Of a DNA stretch of 9,139 bases, positions 1-5,739 are shown piece after piece (positions within the stretch are counted from its first letter, which is position 1; each line of letters starts with the position of its first letter). A model generated the notes under the pieces. It was given only the letters and a program-made list of their open reading frames with translations, had not been told where the DNA came from and made no database searches. The translations under genes were made by a program, and so were the position numbers. The stretch is from Salinimicrobium sp049687495. Lineage in GTDB: Bacteria > Bacteroidota > Bacteroidia > Flavobacteriales > Flavobacteriaceae. The DNA lies in NCBI GenBank assembly GCA_049687495.1, contig JBAVJB010000146.1, forward strand, positions 1 through 9,139. Direction: 5' to 3'.

Positions 1-43
1 TTCACATTTTTAAAGTAAAAACAGGTTTTAAAATAAAGTTTTT

Positions 44-51
44 TATTTTTG
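44..51 (+). promoter_or_regulatory. Putative acpP promoter, Bacteroidota -7 box
   Basis: TATTTTTG matches the Bacteroidota sigma-ABfr -7 consensus TAnnTTTG exactly and lies 30 nt upstream of the acpP start, giving an inferred 5' UTR of about 25 nt. No TTTG -33 box sits at the usual 19-nt spacing, so the call rests on the -7 element. A short AAAAC-AG-GTTTT inverted repeat (18-29) lies where a -33 box or operator would be. No Shine-Dalgarno site precedes the ATG, as is common in this phylum. Confidence 0.5.
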
Positions 52-81
52 CCACTTAATTTAAAATTAAAAACACAAGTT

Positions 82-318
82 ATGTCAGACATTGCATCAA
101 GAGTAAAAGCGATTATCGTTGACAAATTAGGCGTTGACGAGAACGAAGTAGTTAACGAAGCTAGCTTCACCAACGACTTGGGCGCTGATTCATTAGACAC
201 TGTAGAGTTGATCATGGAGTTCGAAAAAGAGTTCGACATCCAGATCCCGGATGACCAGGCTGAGAACATTGCAACTGTAGGCCAGGCCATCTCTTACATC
301 GAAGACGCAAAAAAATAA
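82..318 (+). CDS. acpP: Acyl carrier protein
   Basis: A 78-residue acyl carrier protein, the cytoplasmic carrier of growing acyl chains in type II fatty-acid synthesis. Ser37 in the motif LGADSLDTVEL is the site for the 4'-phosphopantetheine arm. The rest is the usual acidic four-helix ACP, with the DIQIPDDQAENIATV stretch at about residues 52-66. I chose the ATG at 82 (MSDIASRVK) because it gives the standard family length; an in-frame upstream extension to 49 would add 11 unconserved residues and overlap the -7 promoter box. The gene heads a cluster and is followed 17 nt later by fabF, whose product condenses acyl-ACPs, so the two are almost certainly co-transcribed. Confidence 0.97.
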   Translation: MSDIASRVKAIIVDKLGVDENEVVNEASFTNDLGADSLDTVELIMEFEKEFDIQIPDDQAENIATVGQAISYIEDAKK

Positions 319-335
319 AAAACTAACATATTTTT

Positions 336-1589
336 ATGGAGTTAAAGCGAGTTGTAGTAACTGGATTAGGTGCGCTCACCCCAATTGGAAACAATATTGA
401 AGAATATTGGGATGCATTGGTGAATGGTAAAAGCGGATCTGCACCCATTACTTATTTTGATACCGAAAAATTCAAGACAAAATTCGCTTGTGAGCTCAAG
501 AACTTCAATGCCGAGGACTACTTCGACAGGAAGGAAGCCCGCAAACTCGACAAATTTGCCCAGTATGCTTTGGTAGCTTCAGATGAAGCTATCAAAGATT
601 CGGGTATTGACCTCAATGTTGTAGATAAACTGCGCGTGGGAGTTATCTGGGGAGCCGGAATTGGAGGGCTGGAGACCTTCCAGAATGAGGTGCTTGAATT
701 CGGAAAAGGCGATGGAACTCCGCGTTTCAACCCTTTCTTTATTCCGAAGATGATCGCCGATATTGCCCCTGGAAATATTTCCATTAGACACGGCTTTATG
801 GGACCTAATTATACGACGGTTTCAGCTTGTGCTTCGGCGGCAAACGCGCTAATCGATGCCCTGAACACCATTCGTCTTGGTCTTAGCGATGTCATTGTGA
901 CCGGAGGTTCTGAGGCTGCAGTAGCGCCTGCGGGAATGGGTGGCTTTAACGCCATGCACGCCCTTTCTACAAGAAATGAGAGTCCGGAAACCGCTTCAAG
1001 ACCTTTCGACGCGACCCGCGACGGATTTGTTCTTGGGGAAGGAGCAGGAGCTTTGATTCTTGAAGAATATGAGCATGCCAAGGCAAGAGGCGCAAGGATC
1101 TATGCTGAAGTTTTAGGCGGCGGATTATCATCTGATGCCTACCATATGACAGCCCCACATCCCGAAGGAATTGGGGTGGTTGCAGTGATGGAAAATTGCC
1201 TTAAGAATGCCGGCCTTAAACCTGAAGATGTAGACGCTATCAACACTCACGGTACTTCAACTCCTCTTGGAGATGTTGCCGAATTGAAAGCGATCAAGAA
1301 GGTTTTTGGAGAACATGCCAAGAACATCAACATCAACTCGACCAAATCCATGACAGGCCACCTTCTAGGTGCCGCAGGAGCAGTAGAGGCAATTGCTTCT
1401 ATCCTGGCCATGAAAAACGGAATTGTACCACCAACCATTAACCATGTGACCCCGGATGAAAACATTGATCCGGAGTTGAACCTGACGCTGAACAAAGCAC
1501 AGGAAAGGGATGTAAAGGTGGCGATGAGCAATACCTTTGGTTTTGGCGGACACAACGCCTGCGTCCTGTTCAAGAAACTGGATGAATAA
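336..1589 (+). CDS. fabF: 3-oxoacyl-[acyl-carrier-protein] synthase II (KAS II)
   Basis: Beta-ketoacyl-ACP synthase II (417 residues) catalyses decarboxylative condensation of malonyl-ACP with acyl-ACP in fatty-acid elongation. It has the thiolase fold in two halves. The nucleophile is Cys165 in TVSACASAAN. The catalytic histidines are His305 (NTHGTSTPLGD) and His342 (MTGHLLGAAGA), with Lys337 in NSTKSMTG. These are offset by about two residues from the E. coli FabF triad. The C-terminal FGFGGHNA glycine loop (about 401-408) is present. Length is normal and the start MELKRVVVTGLG fits the family. It lies directly downstream of acpP and 8 nt before rnc. No residue looks abnormal. Confidence 0.97.
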   Translation: MELKRVVVTGLGALTPIGNNIEEYWDALVNGKSGSAPITYFDTEKFKTKFACELKNFNAEDYFDRKEARKLDKFAQYALVASDEAIKDSGIDLNVVDKLRVGVIWGAGIGGLETFQNEVLEFGKGDGTPRFNPFFIPKMIADIAPGNISIRHGFMGPNYTTVSACASAANALIDALNTIRLGLSDVIVTGGSEAAVAPAGMGGFNAMHALSTRNESPETASRPFDATRDGFVLGEGAGALILEEYEHAKARGARIYAEVLGGGLSSDAYHMTAPHPEGIGVVAVMENCLKNAGLKPEDVDAINTHGTSTPLGDVAELKAIKKVFGEHAKNININSTKSMTGHLLGAAGAVEAIASILAMKNGIVPPTINHVTPDENIDPELNLTLNKAQERDVKVAMSNTFGFGGHNACVLFKKLDE

Positions 1590-1597
1590 AATTACAC

Positions 1598-2335
1598 ATG
1601 AGTGTTATTAGAAACATATTAAATTCCCGTTCTTCAAGAGGCGGGAATTTTTTTATGGACCTTACCAACATCATGGGGTTCAAGCCCCGCAATATCAATT
1701 ACTATAAAAAAGCCTTTACCCACCGTTCCCTTAATAAAAAAGATGAACAGGGCAACGCCATCAACTTTGAAAGAATGGAGTTTCTGGGCGATGCCATGCT
1801 AAGTGCCGTAATCGCCTCGCATCTTTTTAAAGAAGTACCCGGGGGAAACGAAGGCTATCTTACCAAGATGCGCTCCAAGATCGTGAGCCGCAAACACCTT
1901 AATGAGCTGGGGAAAGACCTTGATCTCATCAAGCACATTCAAACCAGCATTGCTACAGACCAGTTTGGGACCAACATCCATGGGAACCTTTTTGAAGCCC
2001 TTATTGGTGCTATTTACCTGGATCGCGGGTACAGGTATGTGAAAAAGTTCATTTATGAACGGGTGATCGAACCTTATGTAGATATTGAACAGCTGGAAGG
2101 CACGGTGATAAGCTACAAAGGCCTGCTCATAGAATGGTGCCAGAAGGAGAAAAAAGAATTCAATTACGATGTCTATGAAGACACCGGCCGGGATGAGGTA
2201 AAACATTTTGCCGTAAAACTTCGCATTGAAGGCCGTGTTGTGGCCAAGGCAAGGGCAACTTCAAAAAAGAAAGCTGAAGAAAAAGCATCAAAAAGGGCAT
2301 TTTATGCCCTGCAGAACAAAATTGAACCTTCTTAA
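1598..2335 (+). CDS. rnc: Ribonuclease III
   Basis: RNase III (245 residues) is the double-strand-specific endoribonuclease for rRNA precursor and mRNA processing. The RNase III domain spans roughly residues 24-160, with the signature ERMEFLGDAML giving Glu58, Glu61 and Asp65. The second metal-site motif is GNLFEALIGAIYLD, with Glu133 equivalent to E. coli Glu117; the position of E. coli Asp114 is Asn130. A double-stranded RNA-binding domain follows (about 169-240), ending in the ATSKKKAEEKASKRA helix. I kept the ATG at 1598 because, from memory, the N-terminal segment RNILNSRS..GNFF is seen in flavobacterial relatives. An alternative ATG at 1655 (Met20) lies just after a terminator-like hairpin and would remove those residues. 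The gene is 8 nt after fabF, a neighbourhood common in Bacteroidota. Confidence 0.95.
   Translation: MSVIRNILNSRSSRGGNFFMDLTNIMGFKPRNINYYKKAFTHRSLNKKDEQGNAINFERMEFLGDAMLSAVIASHLFKEVPGGNEGYLTKMRSKIVSRKHLNELGKDLDLIKHIQTSIATDQFGTNIHGNLFEALIGAIYLDRGYRYVKKFIYERVIEPYVDIEQLEGTVISYKGLLIEWCQKEKKEFNYDVYEDTGRDEVKHFAVKLRIEGRVVAKARATSKKKAEEKASKRAFYALQNKIEPS
1621..1654 (+). terminator. Terminator-like hairpin within the first codons of rnc
   Basis: AAATTCCCG (1621-1629) pairs perfectly with CGGGAATTT (1642-1650) around a 12-nt loop, and seven Ts (1648-1654) follow. This has the form of an intrinsic terminator, but it covers rnc codons 8-19. It could stop part of the acpP-fabF transcription before rnc (attenuation). 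It could instead mark the end of the acpP-fabF unit if rnc starts at the ATG at 1655. The structure is plain in the sequence; its function is inferred. Confidence 0.6.
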
Positions 2336-2338
2336 AGA

Positions 2339-2409
2339 TATAGCAGAAACTATAACGTTTTCGTAAAGTATTCTAAAAACAACCCCTAAAAAATTATTTT
2401 TCTGCTATA
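2339..2409. repeat. 11-bp perfect inverted repeat spanning the rnc-IPExxxVDY gap
   Basis: TATAGCAGAAA (2339-2349) is the exact reverse complement of TTTCTGCTATA (2399-2409), with 49 A/T-rich bases between. It begins four bases after the rnc stop codon and its right arm ends just before the putative -7 box of the next gene. It could form a long-range stem in the transcript or be a pair of protein-binding half-sites. No T-tract follows, so it is not a standard terminator. Confidence 0.55.
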
Positions 2410-2416
2410 CAATTTC

Positions 2417-2424
2417 TATCTTTA
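2417..2424 (+). promoter_or_regulatory. Possible promoter for the IPExxxVDY-pyk pair
   Basis: TATCTTTA matches TAnnTTTG at all but the last position and lies 19 nt before the preferred ATG at 2444. A T-rich stretch at 2397-2401 is the only -33 candidate and is spaced slightly short. The 108-bp gap here contrasts with the tight upstream spacing, which supports a separate start of transcription. Expected start site is around 2430, which favours the ATG at 2444. Confidence 0.35.
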
Positions 2425-2443
2425 ACGTTTGATGAAGATAAGT

Positions 2444-2932
2444 ATGCCGGCGCATAAACTGGTTCTGGATGAGGTGTTTGAGCAGCCTTTCAGGCTATTG
2501 GCCATTCATTCTTCGGTTGAAGAATATAAGCTGGCTTTTCTTTTGAACAAACACCTGGGACTAAGGCTTGTCAGGTCGCGCAAAGATGTGGATTTTCAAG
2601 TAGGGGCGCTACAAGTGCTGTTTGCACTTTATTCGTTTGAAGATCTTCAAAAATACCGCAATTATCATCTGGTAAGTAATATCGCCAAAGGAGAACAGGT
2701 AGCCAATGCGGTTGCCAATACGCTCTTTGGTGATGAGCAGGTCTCTTTTCACAAGATCCACCTGCTTCCGGAATTCAAAAAAGTAGATTTCTTTCTGAAA
2801 ATAGAGGAAGAATCCTTTTCTGTTTCAGAAGAGCAACTGCTCAAACAGATCAAAGAAATTCCGCAGATATCGACGGCGTACTCCATTGATTTTCATCAAA
2901 TAAAATCTAAGGAAAATTTAATTTTTGACTAA
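2444..2932 (+). CDS. IPExxxVDY family protein, function unknown
   Basis: A 162-residue protein of the IPExxxVDY family, a Bacteroidota family without known function. The name motif appears as LPEFKKVDF (roughly residues 108-116), and the N-terminal part has the expected pattern HKLVLDE, then LLAIHSSVEEYKLAFLLNKHLGLRL. It has no signal peptide or membrane segment, so it is probably cytoplasmic. I chose the ATG at 2444 (MPAHKLVLDE) because family members start just before the HKL motif; an ATG at 2432 or a TTG at 2429 would add only four or five residues. The stop codon abuts the pyk ATG with no gap, so the two genes are very likely translationally coupled. A role linked to pyruvate kinase or to the rnc-pyk neighbourhood is only a guess from position. 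Confidence 0.85.
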   Translation: MPAHKLVLDEVFEQPFRLLAIHSSVEEYKLAFLLNKHLGLRLVRSRKDVDFQVGALQVLFALYSFEDLQKYRNYHLVSNIAKGEQVANAVANTLFGDEQVSFHKIHLLPEFKKVDFFLKIEEESFSVSEEQLLKQIKEIPQISTAYSIDFHQIKSKENLIFD

Positions 2933-4363
2933 ATGCCAAATACGAAAAAGACTAAGATCGTGGCTACGTTGGGCCCGGCCACCAGTTCTAAAGATGTGTT
3001 GAGAGATATGCTGCGCGCAGGAGTTAACGTCTTCAGGATCAATTTTTCTCATGCCAATTACGACGATGTGAAAGAACGCATCAACATGATACGGGAGTTG
3101 AACGAAGAAGAGGGGTACACCGCCGCAATTCTTGGAGACCTGCAGGGACCTAAACTACGGGTTGGTAAGATGAAAGAGGAAGTTGTGGTTTCAAAAGGTG
3201 ACGAGATAAAATTCGCCACAGGTAAAGAATTTGAAGGCACCGCCGAGCGTGTGTATATGAACTACGAGCAATTTCCTAGAGATGTAAAGGCGGGAGAACG
3301 CATCCTGCTTGATGACGGGAAACTCATTTTTGAGGTGGTAAGCACCAATAAAAAGAACGAAGTAAAAGCCAGGGTGATCCAGGGCGGACCTTTGAGATCC
3401 AAAAAAGGGGTAAACCTGCCGAACACCAATATTTCCTTACCCGCACTTACCGAGAAAGATGTTAGGGATGCCATTTTTGCCGCCGAGCAACAGGTAGACT
3501 GGATAGCGCTTTCTTTTGTACGTAACAGTGATGACCTGCTGCAGCTGCAAAACCTTATTAAAGAACATACAGATCACAAGATCCCGATCATTGCCAAGAT
3601 CGAAAAGCCTGAAGGGGTGGAGAACATTGACAAGATCGTGGCTTACTGCGACGGAATAATGGTTGCGCGGGGAGATCTTGGAGTGGAAATTCCCGCACAG
3701 GAAGTTCCGTTGATCCAGAAACAGCTGGTGCTAAAGGCGAAAAAAGCCCGTATTCCGGTGATCATTGCCACACAAATGATGGAAACCATGATCACGAGCC
3801 TTACCCCTACAAGGGCCGAGGTGAATGACGTGGCGAACTCTGTTATGGATGGTGCCGATGCCGTGATGCTTTCAGGAGAAACATCGGTGGGTAATTATCC
3901 GGTGCAGGTGATCGAGAAGATGTGCCAGATCATTTTGAGCGTTGAGAACTCTCCGTTGATCAAGGTGCCGCATGAGCCGCCTCACGTGAGGACCAAGCGC
4001 TACATTACAAAATCTATTTGTTACCACGCGGCCCACATGGCCAACGAGATCAAGGCGCAGGCGATCTGTACGCTTACAAACTCGGGTTATACCGCCTTTC
4101 AGATCTCTGCCTGGAGACCCGAATCAAATATTCTCGTTTTCACCTCCAATAAAAGAATCGTGAACCAGCTGAGCCTGCTTTGGGGCGTGCGCGCATTCTA
4201 CTACGACAAAATGGTGAGCACAGATGAGACCATTGAAGATATCAACAGGATCGCGACCGAAAGCAAATTTGTTGAAAAAGGAGATTTTACGATCAATCTT
4301 GCTGCCATGCCTATTACTAATAAAGGAATGGTGAATACGTTGAGGATTTCTGAAATAGAATAA
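2933..4363 (+). CDS. pyk: Pyruvate kinase
   Basis: Pyruvate kinase (476 residues) transfers phosphate from phosphoenolpyruvate to ADP in the last step of glycolysis. The TIM-barrel catalytic domain contains Arg35 (FRINFSH), Asn37, Ser39 and Asp69 at the phosphate and cation site, Lys222 and Glu224 in IAKIEKPEG, Asp248 in VARGDLGVEIP, and Thr280 in IIATQMMETM. The B domain lies at about 78-172 and the C-terminal regulatory domain at about 350-476. The segment LQGPKLRV (70-77) carries Lys74 where K+-dependent enzymes have Glu, with the Leu-Gln pair typical of K+-independent members. The start directly follows the stop codon of the IPExxxVDY gene. A strong terminator lies 37 nt downstream, so this is the last gene of its unit. 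Confidence 0.97.
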   Translation: MPNTKKTKIVATLGPATSSKDVLRDMLRAGVNVFRINFSHANYDDVKERINMIRELNEEEGYTAAILGDLQGPKLRVGKMKEEVVVSKGDEIKFATGKEFEGTAERVYMNYEQFPRDVKAGERILLDDGKLIFEVVSTNKKNEVKARVIQGGPLRSKKGVNLPNTNISLPALTEKDVRDAIFAAEQQVDWIALSFVRNSDDLLQLQNLIKEHTDHKIPIIAKIEKPEGVENIDKIVAYCDGIMVARGDLGVEIPAQEVPLIQKQLVLKAKKARIPVIIATQMMETMITSLTPTRAEVNDVANSVMDGADAVMLSGETSVGNYPVQVIEKMCQIILSVENSPLIKVPHEPPHVRTKRYITKSICYHAAHMANEIKAQAICTLTNSGYTAFQISAWRPESNILVFTSNKRIVNQLSLLWGVRAFYYDKMVSTDETIEDINRIATESKFVEKGDFTINLAAMPITNKGMVNTLRISEIE

Positions 4364-4367
4364 AGAA

Positions 4368-4395
4368 GACGCTAGACGTTAGGTACTAGACACCA
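4368..4395. repeat. Degenerate heptamer tandem repeat
   Basis: Four consecutive 7-mers, GACGCTA, GACGTTA, GGTACTA and GACACCA, share the pattern GACnnTA with one to four differences each. They start five bases after the pyk stop and end just before its terminator. I recall similar CTAGAC/TTAGAC heptamer arrays in intergenic regions of other flavobacterial genomes. Function unknown; with four degenerate units it could be a remnant. Confidence 0.5.
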
Positions 4396-4399
4396 GTTT

Positions 4400-4434
4400 A
4401 AAGCCATGAGCAAAATTTGTTCATGGCTTTTTTT
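4400..4434 (+). terminator. Intrinsic terminator of pyk
   Basis: AAAGCCATGA (4400-4409) pairs perfectly with TCATGGCTTT (4421-4430), and the intervening bases can pair further (CAAA with TTTG). A run of seven Ts (4428-4434) follows on the + strand. Read from the minus strand only TTT follows the stem, so it would stop dinB transcription weakly at best. Confidence 0.93.
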
Positions 4435-4454
4435 GTTCTATAAATTAGCCACTA

Positions 4455-4476
4455 ACCTGCCTGCCGGCAGGCAGGT
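4455..4476. repeat. 22-bp perfect palindrome, REP-like
   Basis: ACCTGCCTGCC (4455-4465) is followed directly by its exact reverse complement (4466-4476), with no spacer. It is G+C-rich in an A+T-rich intergenic region, between the convergent pyk and dinB genes. Palindromes built from CCTGCC/GGCAGG units recur in intergenic DNA of many Bacteroidota as I recall, so this is probably one copy of a dispersed family. It could also act as a cruciform or a transcription barrier for dinB. Confidence 0.6.
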
Positions 4477-4503
4477 AAACGAATCAATCCTGCGGAAGAG
4501 GTG

Positions 4504-4522
4504 TCAAAAATGCCCTTTTTGA
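4504..4522. repeat. A/T-rich inverted repeat downstream of dinB, copy 1
   Basis: TCAAAAA (4504-4510) and TTTTTGA (4516-4522) form a perfect 7-bp inverted repeat around TGCCC. The first 18 bases match 5667-5684 upstream of dinB at 16 positions in the same orientation. It lies 37 bases past the dinB stop codon; no T-tract follows in either direction, so it is not an evident terminator. Confidence 0.45.
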
Positions 4523-4559
4523 GTCTATATTCTTTGCTCCTTTTTTCGCTTTTCGTTGT

Positions 4560-5648
4560 TTAAAATTCAAACTTCAGCTGCACCGCGATCTCCTTTTTCT
4601 CCTCCTGTTCCTCATCTTTTTCGGTGTTGAGGTTGGAGAGGGAAATGCCCAGCAGGCGCACGGAGTTTTTCATCTTCTCCTGGTACAGCAGCTCTTTTGC
4701 AGTCTCTAAAATGAGATCTTTTGACGAGATGTAGTAGTGCAACGTCCTGCTGCGGGTCTGCAGCGTAAAATCGCTGTATTTGATCTTTAGCGTGACCGTT
4801 TTTCCGGCCACCTTACTTCGCGAAAGCCTTTTTTCTATTTCTTCGGAAATATTCTCCAGCCGCTCCAGCATAAAAACTTCCGAAGAAATGTTTTCTTCAA
4901 ACGTCCTTTCTGCCCCGAGAGATTTTCTTATGCGCGACGGCTTTACCTCGCTATGGTGAATTCCACGCACCACGTCATAGAAGAATTGTCCGCTTTTTCC
5001 GAAGTTTTCGTTGAGGAATTCCAGCGGTTTTTCCTTCAGGTCTTTGCCGGTAAAGATGCCAAGCCGGTACATTTTGTCGGCAGTGACCTTTCCTACACCA
5101 TAGAACTTGCGGATCTCGAGCTCCTCCAGAAATTCCGGGACCTCCTCGGGGCCTACGGTTTTTTGACCGTTGGGTTTGTTGTAATCGCTGGCGATCTTAG
5201 CGACGAACTTGTTGATAGAAATGCCTGCCGATGCTGTCAACCCGGTCTTGTCAAAGATCTTCTGCCTTATCTCTTTCGCGATCAAGGAAGCGCTGGGATT
5301 CCCCTTTTTATTCTCGGTCACATCAAGATAGGCCTCATCCAAAGACAGCGGCTCGACAAGATCTGTGTACTCAAAAAAGATGTTTCTAATGCGCATCGAG
5401 ATTTCACGATAACGCTCGAACCTGGGCTTTACAAAAATGAGCTCGGGACATTGTCTTTTGGCGATCACGCTGCTCATGGCACTCTTAACCCCAAACTTTC
5501 GCGCCTCATAACTCGCAGCCGCCACGACTCCTCTTTGCGAGCTGCCGCCAACAGCCACCGGCTTTCCCTGCAGTTCTGGATTGTCGTGCTGCTCTACTGA
5601 AGCGTAAAAAGCGTCCATGTCAACATGTATGATCTTTCGCTGTTGCAT
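4560..5648 (-). CDS. dinB: DNA polymerase IV (Y-family translesion polymerase)
   Basis: DNA polymerase IV (362 residues) is an error-prone, proofreading-free polymerase that copies past damaged bases. The palm carries the metal-binding Asp10 (HVDMDAFYASVE) and Asp104-Glu105 (SLDEAYLD). Tyr15 sits at the steric-gate position that excludes ribonucleotides. A helix-hairpin-helix segment (FYGVGKVTADKMYRLGI, about 182-198) marks the thumb, and the little-finger domain spans about 245-341. A Lys/Glu-rich linker (342-354) leads to the extreme C-terminal QLKFEF, a good sliding-clamp binding motif. Length and start are normal. It is a single-gene unit, convergent with pyk and divergent from the 5740 gene. 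A TATTTTTG box ends four bases before the ATG, suggesting a very short or absent leader. Confidence 0.95.
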   Translation of the reverse strand: MQQRKIIHVDMDAFYASVEQHDNPELQGKPVAVGGSSQRGVVAAASYEARKFGVKSAMSSVIAKRQCPELIFVKPRFERYREISMRIRNIFFEYTDLVEPLSLDEAYLDVTENKKGNPSASLIAKEIRQKIFDKTGLTASAGISINKFVAKIASDYNKPNGQKTVGPEEVPEFLEELEIRKFYGVGKVTADKMYRLGIFTGKDLKEKPLEFLNENFGKSGQFFYDVVRGIHHSEVKPSRIRKSLGAERTFEENISSEVFMLERLENISEEIEKRLSRSKVAGKTVTLKIKYSDFTLQTRSRTLHYYISSKDLILETAKELLYQEKMKNSVRLLGISLSNLNTEKDEEQEEKKEIAVQLKFEF

Positions 5649-5652
5649 GCTG

Positions 5653-5660
5653 CAAAAATA
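5653..5660 (-). promoter_or_regulatory. Putative dinB -7 box, possibly leaderless transcript
   Basis: On the minus strand TATTTTTG fits TAnnTTTG perfectly, but only four bases separate it from the dinB ATG (5648). A start site 5-7 nt downstream of the box would fall on or next to the ATG. There is no in-frame Met downstream before the essential Asp10, so the protein start cannot move. No TTTG lies at the -33 position, where the palindrome at 5668-5684 overlaps instead. Confidence 0.4.
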
Positions 5661-5666
5661 GAGGTT

Positions 5667-5684
5667 TCAAAAATGACATTTTTG
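5667..5684. repeat. Palindrome in the dinB/SDR divergent promoter region, copy 2
   Basis: CAAAAATG (5668-5675) and CATTTTTG (5677-5684) form a perfect 8-bp inverted repeat around a single A. It covers the expected -33 region of dinB and lies just upstream of the TTTG -33 box (5691-5694) of the opposing operon, a suitable place for an operator. With the preceding T it matches 4504-4521 at 16 of 18 bases. Confidence 0.5.
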
Positions 5685-5690
5685 GGCATC

Positions 5691-5721
5691 TTTGATTTCT
5701 TGGCTAAATGAAGTACCTTCA
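5691..5721 (+). promoter_or_regulatory. Putative promoter of the SDR-SDR-CYTH-YciI operon
   Basis: TTTG (5691-5694), a spacer of exactly 19 nt, and TACCTTCA (5714-5721) fit the Bacteroidota arrangement TTTG-N19-TAnnTTTG in spacing and in most positions; the -7 box lacks the final TG. The ATG of the first gene follows 18 nt later at 5740, so the leader would be about 10-12 nt. It is the only promoter-like site before four tightly packed genes. Confidence 0.5.
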
Positions 5722-5739
5722 AGAAAGCAATTTTTGAAC

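Noticed and set aside
49..81. N-terminal extension of acpP (MPLNLKLKTQV) from an upstream non-ATG codon
   Set aside because: It overlaps the -7 promoter box, and the ATG at 82 gives the standard 78-residue acyl carrier protein.
1799..2206. 135-codon open frame on the minus strand within rnc
   Set aside because: Antisense shadow of the RNase III gene, with no recognisable domain and no start signal.
4504..4522. Inverted repeat downstream of dinB as the dinB terminator
   Set aside because: The stem is all A/T except for one C-G pair at each end and is not followed by Ts on the minus strand, so it is reported as a repeat only.
4953..5600. 215-codon open frame on the + strand opposite dinB
   Set aside because: It is the antisense shadow of dinB; the minus-strand protein has all polymerase IV motifs, while this one resembles no family.
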